From positions 229,860 to 293,859 of the forward strand of contig JAHJWB010000022.1 in the NCBI GenBank assembly GCA_018828125.1: 64,000 bases of DNA, written 5' to 3'. The notes under the pieces are model-generated. The model was given only the letters and a program-made list of their open reading frames with translations, ran no database searches and was not told the origin of the DNA. Made by a program: the position numbers and the translations under genes. Positions 9,216 through 18,370 of the stretch are shown in pieces. How positions within the stretch are numbered: position 1 is the stretch's first letter; the number at the start of each line of letters is the position of its first letter. The stretch is from Gammaproteobacteria bacterium (GTDB taxonomy: Bacteria; Pseudomonadota; Gammaproteobacteria; Burkholderiales; Burkholderiaceae_C).

Positions 9216-10895
9216 ATGACCGACCGCCCATGGCTGGCTGCCTACCCCCAAGGTGTCCCTGCCGACATCGACACCTCGCAGTACCCATCCCTTGTCGCCT
9301 TGATGGACGAGGCCTTTACCAAGTACGCAGACCGTGTGGCGTACAGCTTCATGGGCAAAGAGGTCACCTATCGCCAGACCGACTCGCTCTCCAGTGCATT
9401 TGCGGCCTACCTGCAGGGTCTGGGACTGGTCAAGGGCGACCGCGTGGCCATCATGATGCCCAACGTGCCGCAGTACCCCGTCACCGTGGCCGCCATCCTG
9501 CGCGCAGGTTTTGTGGTGGTCAACGTGAACCCTCTGTACACGCCGCGCGAGCTGGAACACCAGCTCAAGGACTCGGGCGCCAAGGCCATCGTCATCATCG
9601 AGAACTTTGCAGCCACGCTGCAAAGCTGCATTGCCAACACGCCCGTCAAACACGTGGTGCTGGCCGCCATGGGTGACCAGCTGGGCCTGCTCAAGGGCGT
9701 GCTGGTCAACTACGTGGTGCGCAACGTCAAGAAGATGGTACCCACGTTCGACTTGCCCGGTGCCGTGCGCTTCAACGACGCCGTGGCCCAGGGCACGCGC
9801 GGCACGCTCAAAAAGCCCGACATCAGGCCCGACGACATTGCCCTGCTGCAGTACACGGGCGGCACCACCGGCGTGAGCAAAGGCGCCGTGCTGCTGCACC
9901 GCAACGTGATTGCCAACGTTCTGCAGTCCGAGGCCTGGAACAACCCCGTCATGAAGCAGGTGCCGGCGGGCGAGCAGCAGACCAGTATCTGCGCGCTGCC
10001 GCTGTATCACATCTTCGCGTTCACCGTGAACATGATGCTGAGCATGCGCACCGGCGGCAAAACCATCTTGATCCCCAACCCGCGTGACTTGCCCGCGGTA
10101 CTGAAGGAACTGTCCAAGCACACGTTCCACAGTTTTCCCGCTGTGAACACGCTGTTCAACGGCCTTGCCAACCACCCCGACTTCAACACCGTCAACTGGA
10201 AGAACCTCAAGGTCTCGGTGGGCGGGGGAATGGCCGTGCAGGGCGCCGTGGCCAAGCTGTGGCTGGAGAAGACCGGCTGCCCCATCTGCGAAGGTTATGG
10301 CCTGTCAGAGACCAGCCCCTCGGCCAGCTGCAACCCCACTACCAGCACTGAATTCACCGGCACCATTGGCGTGCCGATTCCTGGCACCTGGATGAAGCTG
10401 CTCGACGATGAGGGCAACGATGTGACCACCATCGGTCAGCCTGGCGAGATCGCCATCAAGGGCCCGCAGGTGATGGCAGGCTACTGGCAGCGACCCGACG
10501 AAACCGCCAAGGTCATGACCGACGACGGCTACTTCAAGTCTGGCGACATCGGCGTCATGGACGAGCGCGGCTACTTCAAGATCGTGGACCGCAAGAAGGA
10601 CATGGTGCTGGTCAGCGGCTTCAACGTGTACCCCAACGAGGTGGAAGAAGTGGTGGCCAACTGCCCCGGCGTGCTGGAATGCGCAGTGGTGGGTGTGCCT
10701 GACGAAAAGACGGGCGAAGCCGTCAAGCTCGTGATCGTGAAGAAGGATCCGGCACTGACCGAAGCGCAGGTCAAGGAATATTGCAAGGCCAATCTCACGG
10801 GCTACAAGCAGCCCAAGGTGATCGAGTTCCGCACCGAGCTGCCCAAGACCCCCGTGGGCAAGATCCTGCGTCGCGAGCTGCGCGACAAGAAGTAG
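9216..10895 (+). CDS. fadD: Long-chain-fatty-acid--CoA ligase
   Basis: A 559-residue AMP-forming acyl-CoA synthetase that activates fatty acids with ATP and CoA for beta-oxidation, probably at the inner face of the membrane. The P-loop-like YTGGTTGVSKGA starts near residue 213, EGYGLSETSPS is the adenine-binding motif, and the C-terminal domain has the hinge GYFKIVDRKKDMVLVSG and the conserved lysine in PKTPVGKILRREL. A TAGGAGA ribosome-binding site precedes the ATG. Length and motifs fit FadD rather than acetyl-CoA synthetase. A GC hairpin with T run closes the gene. Confidence 0.93.
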   Translation: MTDRPWLAAYPQGVPADIDTSQYPSLVALMDEAFTKYADRVAYSFMGKEVTYRQTDSLSSAFAAYLQGLGLVKGDRVAIMMPNVPQYPVTVAAILRAGFVVVNVNPLYTPRELEHQLKDSGAKAIVIIENFAATLQSCIANTPVKHVVLAAMGDQLGLLKGVLVNYVVRNVKKMVPTFDLPGAVRFNDAVAQGTRGTLKKPDIRPDDIALLQYTGGTTGVSKGAVLLHRNVIANVLQSEAWNNPVMKQVPAGEQQTSICALPLYHIFAFTVNMMLSMRTGGKTILIPNPRDLPAVLKELSKHTFHSFPAVNTLFNGLANHPDFNTVNWKNLKVSVGGGMAVQGAVAKLWLEKTGCPICEGYGLSETSPSASCNPTTSTEFTGTIGVPIPGTWMKLLDDEGNDVTTIGQPGEIAIKGPQVMAGYWQRPDETAKVMTDDGYFKSGDIGVMDERGYFKIVDRKKDMVLVSGFNVYPNEVEEVVANCPGVLECAVVGVPDEKTGEAVKLVIVKKDPALTEAQVKEYCKANLTGYKQPKVIEFRTELPKTPVGKILRRELRDKK

Positions 10896-10933
10896 TGCCA
10901 AAGGGGCTGCGCGCCCCGTTGGCTCTACCCCTC

Positions 10934-10959
10934 AGGCGGCTTCGGCCGCCTTTGTTTTT
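10934..10959 (+). terminator. Intrinsic terminator of fadD
   Basis: A 7-bp perfect stem AGGCGGC/GCCGCCT closed by a TTCG tetraloop (10941-10944) is followed by TTGTTTTT. Confidence 0.88.
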
Positions 10960-10983
10960 GCTTTCGCCGATACCCTGAAGCCC

Positions 10984-11751
10984 ATGACCACTGCCATCCT
11001 CAGCGCCTTGCCCGAAGAGCAAAGCTCACTCGTGGCGCATTTGGCCCACTCCCAGCGACTGATGCACGCCGGCCGCGCCTTTTGGTTGGGCGATCTGCAC
11101 GGTCGGCGCGTCGTTCTGGCGCTTTCGGGCATCGGCAAGGTGGCCGCTGCCACCACGGCCACAGCGCTCATCGAGCGCTTTGGCGTGGCGCGCATCATCT
11201 TCACCGGCGTGGCAGGCGGCGTGGGTGACGGGGTGAACGTAGGCGACGTGGTGGTGGCGCAGGATTACATCCAGCACGACATGGATGCCTCGCCGCTGTT
11301 CCCGCGCTGGGAGGTGCCGGGCTACGCGCGCAGCCGGATGGCCTGTGATGTGGGGCTATCTGCTCTGCTTTTGGAAGCTGCTGGTGCTTGCGTATCAAGC
11401 GCTGGCAGCCAATTTGGCTTGAAACCGCAGGCACTCTTCACTTCACAAACTCCGCCGCACCGCGCGCACCATGGCTTGGTGGCCAGTGGCGATCGCTTTG
11501 TCTGCGCCGCCGAAGAAGTGCAGCGCATGCGCTCTGCGCTGGAGGGGGCCGGCCACCACGTGCTGGCCGTAGAAATGGAAGGCGCCGCCGTGGCCCAGGT
11601 ATGCCACGACTACGGCATCCCCTTCGCCGCCGCGCGCACCATCTCCGACCGCGCCGACGACACCGCCCACGTGGACTTCCCCCTTTTCGTCACGACCGTC
11701 GCCAGCCGCTACGCCGAGCACATGGTGCTGGCATTTCTGCAGAAACTATGA
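10984..11751 (+). CDS. mtnN: 5'-methylthioadenosine/S-adenosylhomocysteine nucleosidase
   Basis: A 255-residue hydrolase that releases adenine from MTA and SAH, recycling methionine and relieving inhibition of methyltransferases. It has the catalytic Glu region LSALPEEQ near residue 11, AGGVGDGVNVGDVV, the substrate-binding AVEMEGAAVAQV and the catalytic Asp in TISDRADD. Residues about 130-147 (EAAGACVSSAGSQFGLKP) are encoded by a copy of the AGCGCTT repeat inserted or assimilated in frame in a variable part of the protein. The stop codon also runs into another copy of the same repeat. Function is well supported despite the repeat. Confidence 0.9.
   Translation: MTTAILSALPEEQSSLVAHLAHSQRLMHAGRAFWLGDLHGRRVVLALSGIGKVAAATTATALIERFGVARIIFTGVAGGVGDGVNVGDVVVAQDYIQHDMDASPLFPRWEVPGYARSRMACDVGLSALLLEAAGACVSSAGSQFGLKPQALFTSQTPPHRAHHGLVASGDRFVCAAEEVQRMRSALEGAGHHVLAVEMEGAAVAQVCHDYGIPFAAARTISDRADDTAHVDFPLFVTTVASRYAEHMVLAFLQKL
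11374..11424 (+). repeat. AGCGCTT palindromic repeat, in-frame copy inside mtnN
   Basis: AGCTGCTGGTGCTTGCGTATCAAGCGCTGGCAGCC-type sequence aligns, in the sense orientation of the gene, with the intergenic copies, including the AATTTGGCTTGAAA tail. It stays in frame with mtnN and has no stop codon. Confidence 0.72.
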
Positions 11752-11782
11752 AATTGATAGCTGCTACCGCTTATTGGCCGAA
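11751..11782 (+). repeat. AGCGCTT palindromic repeat, truncated copy after mtnN
   Basis: AAATTGATAGCTGCTACCGCTTATTGG matches the first half of the family consensus; the second arm is missing. It begins at the last base of the mtnN stop codon. Confidence 0.72.
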
Positions 11783-11882
11783 CGGGCGGTGGCATGGGTA
11801 ACGGGTAGTGGGCAGTGCGCAAGTGATTCAAGGGGACCTGCAATAGCGCCGCCCGCCAGTCCCTCCCCCGCGCCGTGAATCC

Positions 11883-11984
11883 GGCGCGCCCCAAATACCA
11901 GCGCCACCGTGGATCCGGCTTTGCCGGTCCACCGGAGGCGTCCCCCCTCGGGGGGGGGAAGGCGCGTAGCGCCACAGGGGGGCT
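11883..11984 (+). repeat. GC-rich gene-end repeat (type 2), copy 1
   Basis: Starts GGCGCGCCCCAAA and continues through CCGTGGATCCGGCTTTGCCGG, a C-run/G-run hairpin CCCCCCTCGGGGGG, then GGCGCGTAGCGCC and GGGGGG. The same order of blocks is found at 32539, 47027 and, reversed, at 34614. It fills the space between the convergent mtnN and corA genes and may act as a terminator. Confidence 0.75.
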
Positions 11985-12969
11985 ACTTCAACCAGCCCCG
12001 TTTGCGGAAATACCACATAGGCCCCAGCGCACTGGCCACCATCAGCGCCACCACATAGGGGTAGCCATAGGCCCAGTCCAACTCGGGCATGAACTTGAAG
12101 TTCATCCCGTACACGCTCGCGATCAGCGTGGGGGGCAGCAGCGCCACGCTGGCCACCGAGAAGATCTTGATGATCTTGTTCTGGTTGATGTTGATGAAAC
12201 CGACCGTGGCGTCCATCAAGAAGTTGATCTTGTCGAACAGAAACGCCGTGTGGTTGTCCAGCGACTCGATGTCGCGCAGGATCTGGCGGGCTTCTTCGAA
12301 CTGGTCGGAGTTGAGCATCTTGCTACGCATCATGAAGCTCACCGCGCGGCGCGTGTCCATCACGTTGCGGCGAATGCGGCCGTTCAAGTCTTCCTGGCGG
12401 GCGATGGCGGCCAGCACTTCACCGGCGCGGGTGTCGGTCACGTCGCCCGCCAGCACCTGCTTGCTCACGGCTTCGAGCTCGTCGTAGATGTTTTCCAGCG
12501 TGTCGGCAGAGTATTCGGCGTCTGCGTCGAACAGCTTGAGCAGCACTTCCTTGGCGTCTTCGATCAGCCCCGGCGCGCGGCGTGCGCGCATGCGCAGCAG
12601 ACGAAACACGGGCACGTCTTCGTCGTGGATGGAAAACAGCACGCCCCGGCTTTTGAGGTTGGCGTTGTGCTGGTTCAGGATGAAGGCCACGCGCACCGAG
12701 CGGGGGTCTTCGTCGTCATCAATCAAGAAGTCGCTGCGGATGTGCAGTTCGCCGTTGTCTTCTTCGTAGAAGCGGGCGGATTCCTCGATGTCCTCGTCCA
12801 TCGCATCCTCGGGGATGGACAGGCCGTAGTGCTGCTTGATCCAGCGCTTTTCTTCGAGGGTGGGGGCCTCCAGGTCGACCCAGATGGGCTGGAAGCGGGT
12901 CAGCTCTTCCAGGGATTCGATTTCTTCCTGAAACAGCCGGCCGTTGGCGAGCGTGAAGATGTTGAGCAT
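11983..12969 (-). CDS. corA: Magnesium/cobalt transporter CorA
   Basis: A 328-residue inner-membrane divalent cation channel. A long acidic, alpha-helical cytoplasmic domain is followed by two C-terminal transmembrane helices. The signature GMN at 288-290 (in YGMNF) and the short loop MPELDWAYGYPY between the helices are diagnostic. The positively charged tail YFRKRGWLK is typical. It is transcribed alone, converging on mtnN. It could take up Mg2+, Co2+ or Ni2+; CorA versus a Zn-exporting ZntB relative is settled by the GMN and loop sequence in favour of CorA. Confidence 0.93.
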   Translation of the reverse strand: MLNIFTLANGRLFQEEIESLEELTRFQPIWVDLEAPTLEEKRWIKQHYGLSIPEDAMDEDIEESARFYEEDNGELHIRSDFLIDDDEDPRSVRVAFILNQHNANLKSRGVLFSIHDEDVPVFRLLRMRARRAPGLIEDAKEVLLKLFDADAEYSADTLENIYDELEAVSKQVLAGDVTDTRAGEVLAAIARQEDLNGRIRRNVMDTRRAVSFMMRSKMLNSDQFEEARQILRDIESLDNHTAFLFDKINFLMDATVGFININQNKIIKIFSVASVALLPPTLIASVYGMNFKFMPELDWAYGYPYVVALMVASALGPMWYFRKRGWLK

Positions 12970-13182
12970 GGGCTCACTCCCTTGTTATGTGGCGTCGTCT
13001 GCGGTGGGGGCATGGGGTGCTTTCAACCCCACACCAGCCAAGCAGGCCAGGGAGCTGAAAGCTACCAACTGGGGTAGGTTTCCAAGGAGCTATCTCCGTA
13101 AAAGTAAGCGAGCGGCGGATTATGGCACTGCGGGGTGGCAAGGCGGTGGCACAGGGCGCACCGCTTGGTGCCTGTACTCTTC

Positions 13183-13989
13183 TCAGGCTGCACCACTGGC
13201 GGAAGGCGCACTGCGCACAATGGCCAGCGCACGGCACAAGTCCGCCCAGGCGGCAGCCTTGTTGTCTTGGGATCGCAACAAAAAAGCCGGGTCGTAAGTG
13301 ACCACGGCCGGGCAACCGGCCAACTGGTGGGGCCCGGCGCGCAGACGGCCCAGGGGCTCGGTGCGGCCCAGCGCTGCGCGGGCGGCCACATGGCCCAGCA
13401 CCAGCACCATGGCGGGCCGCAGGGTGGCGACGGTGTCTGCCAATGTGGCCGCAATGTCGGCGCCCTGGGCTTCGGTGCCGGGCGCGGCAGTACGTTCCAG
13501 CGCCGCCAGAAACACCCGCGGGTGGCGGTGCAACTGCATGGCGCGCAGCATGTTGTCCAGCAGGCGCCCGGCATCGCCACCCAGGGGGTCGGCGGGGGTG
13601 AGGCTTTCGGTCACGATGAGCCAACCGGCGCCCAGTTCGGTCGGGGTTTGGGCCGGATCGGCCCCGGGGTAGAGCGCCTGGGTGGGGTGCAATTTGAGCG
13701 CAGGGGCCGCAGAGGCGGAGGCAGAGACGGAGACAGGGGTGGCAGCAGTGGTCTGAGGTGTGCGGTTCGTGCGAACTGGCGCTGTGGTAGCCGCGCTGCC
13801 TGTGGCCACCGGAGCGTCGGGGCGGGGCGCCGACACGGGGGGCGCGACAGGCATTGACGACCGCGGCGGGTTTGCGGCGGGTTGGTTGGGGGCCAGCGGC
13901 GCGGCGGCCACGGTTTCGGGCGGGCCCCACATAGTGACGCCCATTTCTTGCAACATGGCGCGTTGGCGCGCATCGAGGTGGAGGCTCAT
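13183..13989 (-). CDS. Uracil-DNA glycosylase-fold protein with degenerate active site
   Basis: A 268-residue protein (ATG at 13989, MSLHLDARQRAML). After a proline/alanine-rich linker (about 25-100) there is a UDG-like domain recognisable from GDAGRLLDNMLRAM, PAMVLVLGHVAARAALG and TYDPAFLLR...KAAAWADL. In family 4/5 enzymes the first motif is GEAPGxxED and the last is TYHPxxLLR; here they read VTESLTPADP and TYDP, and the four Fe-S cysteines are absent. DNA-repair activity is therefore doubtful. It is the last gene of the DMT transporter-tsaB-rimI operon, a place where Burkholderiales often have a UDG-family gene. Confidence 0.72.
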   Translation of the reverse strand: MSLHLDARQRAMLQEMGVTMWGPPETVAAAPLAPNQPAANPPRSSMPVAPPVSAPRPDAPVATGSAATTAPVRTNRTPQTTAATPVSVSASASAAPALKLHPTQALYPGADPAQTPTELGAGWLIVTESLTPADPLGGDAGRLLDNMLRAMQLHRHPRVFLAALERTAAPGTEAQGADIAATLADTVATLRPAMVLVLGHVAARAALGRTEPLGRLRAGPHQLAGCPAVVTYDPAFLLRSQDNKAAAWADLCRALAIVRSAPSASGAA

Positions 13990-14057
13990 ACAGGTGGGCG
14001 GTGGGCGGTGGGCGGTGGGGGTGCGGGCCGTCGCGGTGGGGTGCATCTTGGCGGGTA

Positions 14058-14564
14058 TCAAAGCGGCAAGCTCATGACAACGGCATCTTCGCGCTGTCCC
14101 TGGTCTGCGGGGTAATAGCGCTTGCGCTCGCCCACGCGGCGAAAGCCATGGACCTGGTAGATGTGCTGGGCGCGCAGATTGCTGGCGCGCACCTCCAGCC
14201 ACAGCCATTGTGCGCCTCGCCCGCGTGACCACAGGGCCAGCGCATCCAGCAGCACCCGCGCCCAGCCCTGGCGTTGAAACTCGGGCGTGACGGTGATGTT
14301 GAGCAGGTGCACTTCATCCACGCCCATCATGGCCACAAAGTAGCCCAGCAGGTGGTCGCCCGCCATCAGCACCTGGGCCTGGTAGCCCGACGCCAGCGCA
14401 TCGGTGAAGTTGCCGCGTGTCCAGGGGTGGGTGTAGGCGCGTAGCTCCACCGCCAGCACGGCGTCGAGCTGCGCGAGGGTCAACGCTTCAAAGCGGGCCT
14501 CCAGACGCAGTTCAGGCCGTGAATTCAGTGTGTCGCCGTCAGACGATGTGGGTAAAGCGCTCAT
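14058..14564 (-). CDS. rimI: Ribosomal protein bS18-alanine N-acetyltransferase
   Basis: A 168-residue GNAT-family acetyltransferase that acetylates the N-terminal alanine of ribosomal protein S18 using acetyl-CoA. It shows the RimI pattern: HPWTRGNFTDAL, the strand LLNITVTPEFQRQGWARVLL containing the acetyl-CoA P-loop QRQGWA, and LEVRASNLRAQHIYQVHGF followed by GERKRYYP. It follows tsaB by 6 bp; tsaB-rimI pairing is conserved in proteobacteria. The first 25 residues are an unconserved-looking extension and the true start may be slightly downstream. Confidence 0.92.
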   Translation of the reverse strand: MSALPTSSDGDTLNSRPELRLEARFEALTLAQLDAVLAVELRAYTHPWTRGNFTDALASGYQAQVLMAGDHLLGYFVAMMGVDEVHLLNITVTPEFQRQGWARVLLDALALWSRGRGAQWLWLEVRASNLRAQHIYQVHGFRRVGERKRYYPADQGQREDAVVMSLPL

Positions 14565-14570
14565 GCCTTC

Positions 14571-15284
14571 TCAGGGTTGGACTGCAGTCGGGTTGGCGCG
14601 CAGGGCGGCGCGTTCGGCCGTGGTTTGCGCCACTTTATCGCGGATATAGCGGGGCAGCGCATCGCTGGCGGGCAAGCCGCCGCCTGCGGCCAGCAGGGCG
14701 GGTGCCAGGCGCAGCAGGGCCGTGGCGGTGGGCAGGGCCATGACATGGAGAGCATTGGGGGCCAGACGGTCACCATACGGCGCCCTTGCATTGCCCGCCA
14801 CGGTCCACCCGGCGGGGAGCGACACGGTTTCGGGCGCGCCCAGGCCAAAGTCGGCATCGGTCCGCCAGCCGTTGTCGCCACCCAGCCACTCGCAGCGCGC
14901 GTGATAGACCTCGCCCATGCGCGCGTCCAGCACGGCCACCACCTGGGTGCAGCCATGTTGCAGGCGGGCTTCTTCAGCCACGGCCAGCAGGGTGTCCACG
15001 GGCAGCACGGGTACGCCTTGGCCCCCGCGCGCCCCAAAGGCCAGCCCCTGCGCCACCGCACAGGCCGTGCGCAGGCCCGTGAAGGAACCCGGGCCACGCC
15101 CGAAAACAATAGCGTCCAGCGTGTCGAAGGTCAGCCCGGCCTCTGCCACCAGATGGCGCAATTCAGGGATCAGGGTGGCCGACGCCTGGGCCCCGCCCGG
15201 GCCGGTGTGCTGCACCAGGACTTCGCCGTGTCGTACGGCGATGGAAAGGGTGTCGGTACTGGTGTCGAAGGCGAGCAGATTCAT
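14571..15284 (-). CDS. tsaB: tRNA threonylcarbamoyladenosine biosynthesis protein TsaB
   Basis: A 237-residue ASKHA-fold partner of TsaD, needed with TsaE and TsaC to make t6A37 in ANN-decoding tRNAs. The N terminus LLAFDTSTDTLSIAV is the typical phosphate-1-like strand, and FGRGPGSFTGLRTACAVAQGLA is the most conserved TsaB block. The ATG at 15284 overlaps the stop of the DMT transporter by 4 bp, arguing strongly for this start over a longer open frame. A Sua5/TsaC enzyme of the same pathway is encoded at 22.9-23.9 kb. Confidence 0.94.
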   Translation of the reverse strand: MNLLAFDTSTDTLSIAVRHGEVLVQHTGPGGAQASATLIPELRHLVAEAGLTFDTLDAIVFGRGPGSFTGLRTACAVAQGLAFGARGGQGVPVLPVDTLLAVAEEARLQHGCTQVVAVLDARMGEVYHARCEWLGGDNGWRTDADFGLGAPETVSLPAGWTVAGNARAPYGDRLAPNALHVMALPTATALLRLAPALLAAGGGLPASDALPRYIRDKVAQTTAERAALRANPTAVQP

Positions 15285-16279
15285 GGGGCGGAGGGAGATT
15301 GGTGCGGGGGCGTAACGGCAGGCACCGCACCCTGGCTCTTGCCCAGCACGCCCAGCAAAATACCGGTGGTGACCAGCAGCAGCCCGGCGACAAGGTTCCA
15401 GTACATCGGCTCGTTCAGAAAAACCACGGCCCCGATGGCCGACAGCCCCGGAACCAGCGCGGTGATCATGGTTGAGCGCACGGGGCCGAAGTGCTGGATC
15501 ATGCGTGTAAAGCTGATGCCTGAGATCACCACCGATCCTCCGCCTTGGAACACCATCTGAAAGGCGATCTCGCTCCATGGAGCAATGGACAGGTGGCTGG
15601 TGACCGCGCCCAGTGCCACCAGCAGTGCGTACGCGGGCACGTACACCATGCAGGCGAAGGCGGTGATTGCGATGGTGGCCTGCACCGCATCGACCGCGTG
15701 CCGCCGCGCCAGCACGCTGTAAGTGGCCCAGCATGAGGCGGCCAGCATGAACAGCACATCGCCCTTCCACACATCGCCGCCCGAAAAAGCCGCCAACAGG
15801 CTGCGTCCACCCACCAGCAAGTCACCGGCCACGATCAGCGCCAGCCCGGCGGCGCGCAGCGGGGTAATGTGGTCGCGCAGCAGCACGGCAGCGAGCAGGG
15901 CGGTCCACAGCGGCAGGCTGCCCGGCATCAGCACGGCCGCATGTGTGGCTGGCGCGTGAAAGAACCCCGAATACGCCAGCAGTGCGTAAAGCAGTCCGCC
16001 AAAAGTGCCCAGCAGTGCAGTAGTGCGCAATGGAAGCGGAGATATGCCCAGCAGGCTGGAGGGCGCCGCCAGGGCGTCTTGAGACGCCTTGCGCCTCCGC
16101 ACCATCCACCACCCCCAGGGCAGCAGCACCAGGCTCGCGCCGATGATGCGCATCAACGCAATATCGAACGGGGTGAGCGTGCGCTGGGCAGAGGCGCGTG
16201 CAATGACGATGAAGCCCGTCCAGATGATGACGGTGACAACAGCCGCCAGTAGGCCGATGGCGCGAGGAGAAAAACGCAT
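15281..16279 (-). CDS. DMT-superfamily (EamA) transporter
   Basis: A 332-residue inner-membrane protein with ten predicted helices in two EamA repeats, the second beginning about WKGDVLFMLAASCWATYSVLARR. Members export amino acids or other metabolites; the substrate cannot be inferred. The ATG at 16279 (MRFSPRAIGLLAAVVTVII) puts the first helix near the N terminus; a longer frame to 16363 is less plausible. It is the first gene of an operon with tsaB, rimI and the UDG-like gene, overlapping tsaB by 4 bp. Confidence 0.85.
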   Translation of the reverse strand: MRFSPRAIGLLAAVVTVIIWTGFIVIARASAQRTLTPFDIALMRIIGASLVLLPWGWWMVRRRKASQDALAAPSSLLGISPLPLRTTALLGTFGGLLYALLAYSGFFHAPATHAAVLMPGSLPLWTALLAAVLLRDHITPLRAAGLALIVAGDLLVGGRSLLAAFSGGDVWKGDVLFMLAASCWATYSVLARRHAVDAVQATIAITAFACMVYVPAYALLVALGAVTSHLSIAPWSEIAFQMVFQGGGSVVISGISFTRMIQHFGPVRSTMITALVPGLSAIGAVVFLNEPMYWNLVAGLLLVTTGILLGVLGKSQGAVPAVTPPHQSPSAP

Positions 16280-16395
16280 CGGGGGATTATCGGGTGCCGG
16301 CGGGGCCCGGCTTGTCGGCCCACTGGCCGCCCCTATGGGCACCCCGGAATCCATGGCCGCCACTCACAGCCCTCTGCGTGCCGGTGGTCAAAGAG

Positions 16396-18168
16396 TCAGA
16401 AGGACTCCCAATCCTCGTCATTTCCGGGTTTGGACGGGCGACTTGGGGTCTTGGGTGCTGCCGCCAGTACCTGGCGCGCCGCCTTGGCGGGGGGAGAAAG
16501 CGGCACCTTGGCCATGGGGGCCGGACGCTGGGAATCCGCTTTGGGCGCAGCAGCAGGTGCGGGCGACTGTTTGCGCGGGGCTGGAGACGCCGCATAGGCG
16601 CCCGCCCCCAGGGTCTGGTCGGATGTCAGCTTGAAAACGGCCACCACCTGCACCAGGTCATGCGCCTGGTTTCGGAGGCTGCTGGCCGCTGCCGCCATTT
16701 GCTCGACAAGTGCCGCATTTTGTTGGGTGGCCTGGTCCATGGATGTCACGGCCTCGCCCACCTGCGCAACACCTGCACTCTGTTCGTGGCTTGCCGCGCT
16801 GATCTCTCCCATGATGTCCGTCACCCGCCGAATGCTGCTTACCACCTCGGTCATGGTGCTTCCGGCCTTGTCCACCAGGGCCGTGCCGTGCTCCACACGC
16901 TCCACGCTGGCACTGATGAGGTTCTTGATCTCTTTGGCCGCCTCGGCGCTGCGACCGGCCAGGCTGCGCACCTCGGAGGCGACAACGGCAAATCCCCGGC
17001 CTTGTTCCCCCGCACGGGCCGCTTCCACGGCCGCGTTCAGTGCAAGAATGTTGGTTTGAAACGCGATGCCGTCAATGACGCTGATGATGTCGCTGATCTT
17101 GCGGCTGGCATCGTTGATGCCTTTCATGGTCTCAACCACTTCGCCCACCACCGCGCCGCCTTGTACCGCAACGTTCGACGCCGTCAACGCAAGCTGGTTT
17201 GCCTGGCGCGCGTTGTCGGCATTGTTTCGGACCGTTGAATTAAGTTCTTCCATGCTCGCGGCCGTTTGCTCCAGTGCGCTCGCCTGGTGTTCGGTGCGGG
17301 CGCTTAGATCGCTGTTGCCTTGGGCGATTTCGGCGCTTGCGTTGGAGACAGACTCTGAGCCCCGACGAACGTTGTTCACCACAGCCGAGAGGCTGGTCTG
17401 CATGAGTTCCAGCGACGACATCAGCTCACCCACCTCGTCCTTGCCATGCGCAGGGACCTTGGCGGTGAGGTCGCCCGCTGCCACCCGTTTGGCAAGGTCT
17501 GAGGCCTGCGCCAGCGGCTTGGTGACCGAGTTCGCCAGAAGCCATGAAAACAGCCCGCCCACGAAAACGCTGAGCACGCCCAGAACCATCAGCAGTTGGC
17601 TGCTGGACTGCCGATTGGCCTGAATGGCACGCCCCAGTTCATCCACCTGAGTGCGTTGTGCACGCAGCAGTTCGTCCATCTTGGCCGCGTAGTTGTTGGC
17701 ATCGGGCATGAACTGCTTTTCGAGCAGGCTGTTGGCCTCGTCCACCTTGCCTTCTTTTTTCAGGGCAAAGATCGTGTCGCGATTCTTCAGGTACAGAGAG
17801 CGCAGGGCACCGATCTCCTGGAAGATTTTCTTCTCCGACTCCAGGTACATCAGTGCTTCGACAGACTTTTGCAGTTCTCCCGAGCTTTTGGAAGATGCCT
17901 TGCTGTCTTCGGCAAAAAAGTCTGCCAGGGACGGGTCGCTGCTGCGTGCGACCGCTGCCGTGCGCGTGATACCCGCGCGCAGATTGCGGGCCCAATCGCT
18001 GACCAGTCGCTCGGTCTTGATGGGGTTCTGCACCATCTCTTCGGTTGCGGCCGCCAGGGCGTTCAAGCGCGAAATGCTCACACCGATCACGCCCATGGAG
18101 AGCAACAGCACCAGTGCAAATCCAAGCGCCAGGCGCTTGGCAACGGACATATTAGAAAGCAGACTCAT
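16396..18168 (-). CDS. Methyl-accepting chemotaxis protein
   Basis: A 590-residue transmembrane chemoreceptor. TM1 is about 10-30, a periplasmic helical-bundle sensor follows (about 32-185), TM2 is about 190-212, then HAMP and a long signalling coiled coil. The hairpin tip with [23 protein letters not shown] and [19 protein letters not shown] contacts CheA and CheW. The linker near 500-580 is rich in Ala, Pro and Lys, and the protein ends in DWESF. That fits the xWxxF pentapeptide which tethers CheR (and CheB) in high-abundance receptors. The ATG at 18168 is chosen because TM1 follows directly. The ligand is unknown. Confidence 0.93.
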   Translation of the reverse strand: MSLLSNMSVAKRLALGFALVLLLSMGVIGVSISRLNALAAATEEMVQNPIKTERLVSDWARNLRAGITRTAAVARSSDPSLADFFAEDSKASSKSSGELQKSVEALMYLESEKKIFQEIGALRSLYLKNRDTIFALKKEGKVDEANSLLEKQFMPDANNYAAKMDELLRAQRTQVDELGRAIQANRQSSSQLLMVLGVLSVFVGGLFSWLLANSVTKPLAQASDLAKRVAAGDLTAKVPAHGKDEVGELMSSLELMQTSLSAVVNNVRRGSESVSNASAEIAQGNSDLSARTEHQASALEQTAASMEELNSTVRNNADNARQANQLALTASNVAVQGGAVVGEVVETMKGINDASRKISDIISVIDGIAFQTNILALNAAVEAARAGEQGRGFAVVASEVRSLAGRSAEAAKEIKNLISASVERVEHGTALVDKAGSTMTEVVSSIRRVTDIMGEISAASHEQSAGVAQVGEAVTSMDQATQQNAALVEQMAAAASSLRNQAHDLVQVVAVFKLTSDQTLGAGAYAASPAPRKQSPAPAAAPKADSQRPAPMAKVPLSPPAKAARQVLAAAPKTPSRPSKPGNDEDWESF

Positions 18169-18370
18169 GGACGCCCTGTTGTGTGGAGATTTATGGTTGA
18201 AAAGACAGATGTCGCAACGGTTGTCACCCGTGCGCCCCCAGTCTGGCGGTCGGGTTGTTGCATAGTGTAAGTACGAGGCGTCATGTGGTGATCGCTCCAT
18301 ACACCTTCATGGTGCCGCGGTGGCGCGTGCGCCACACCGCGCGATGGCGGCGCTGGTCTAGACTCCCAGC

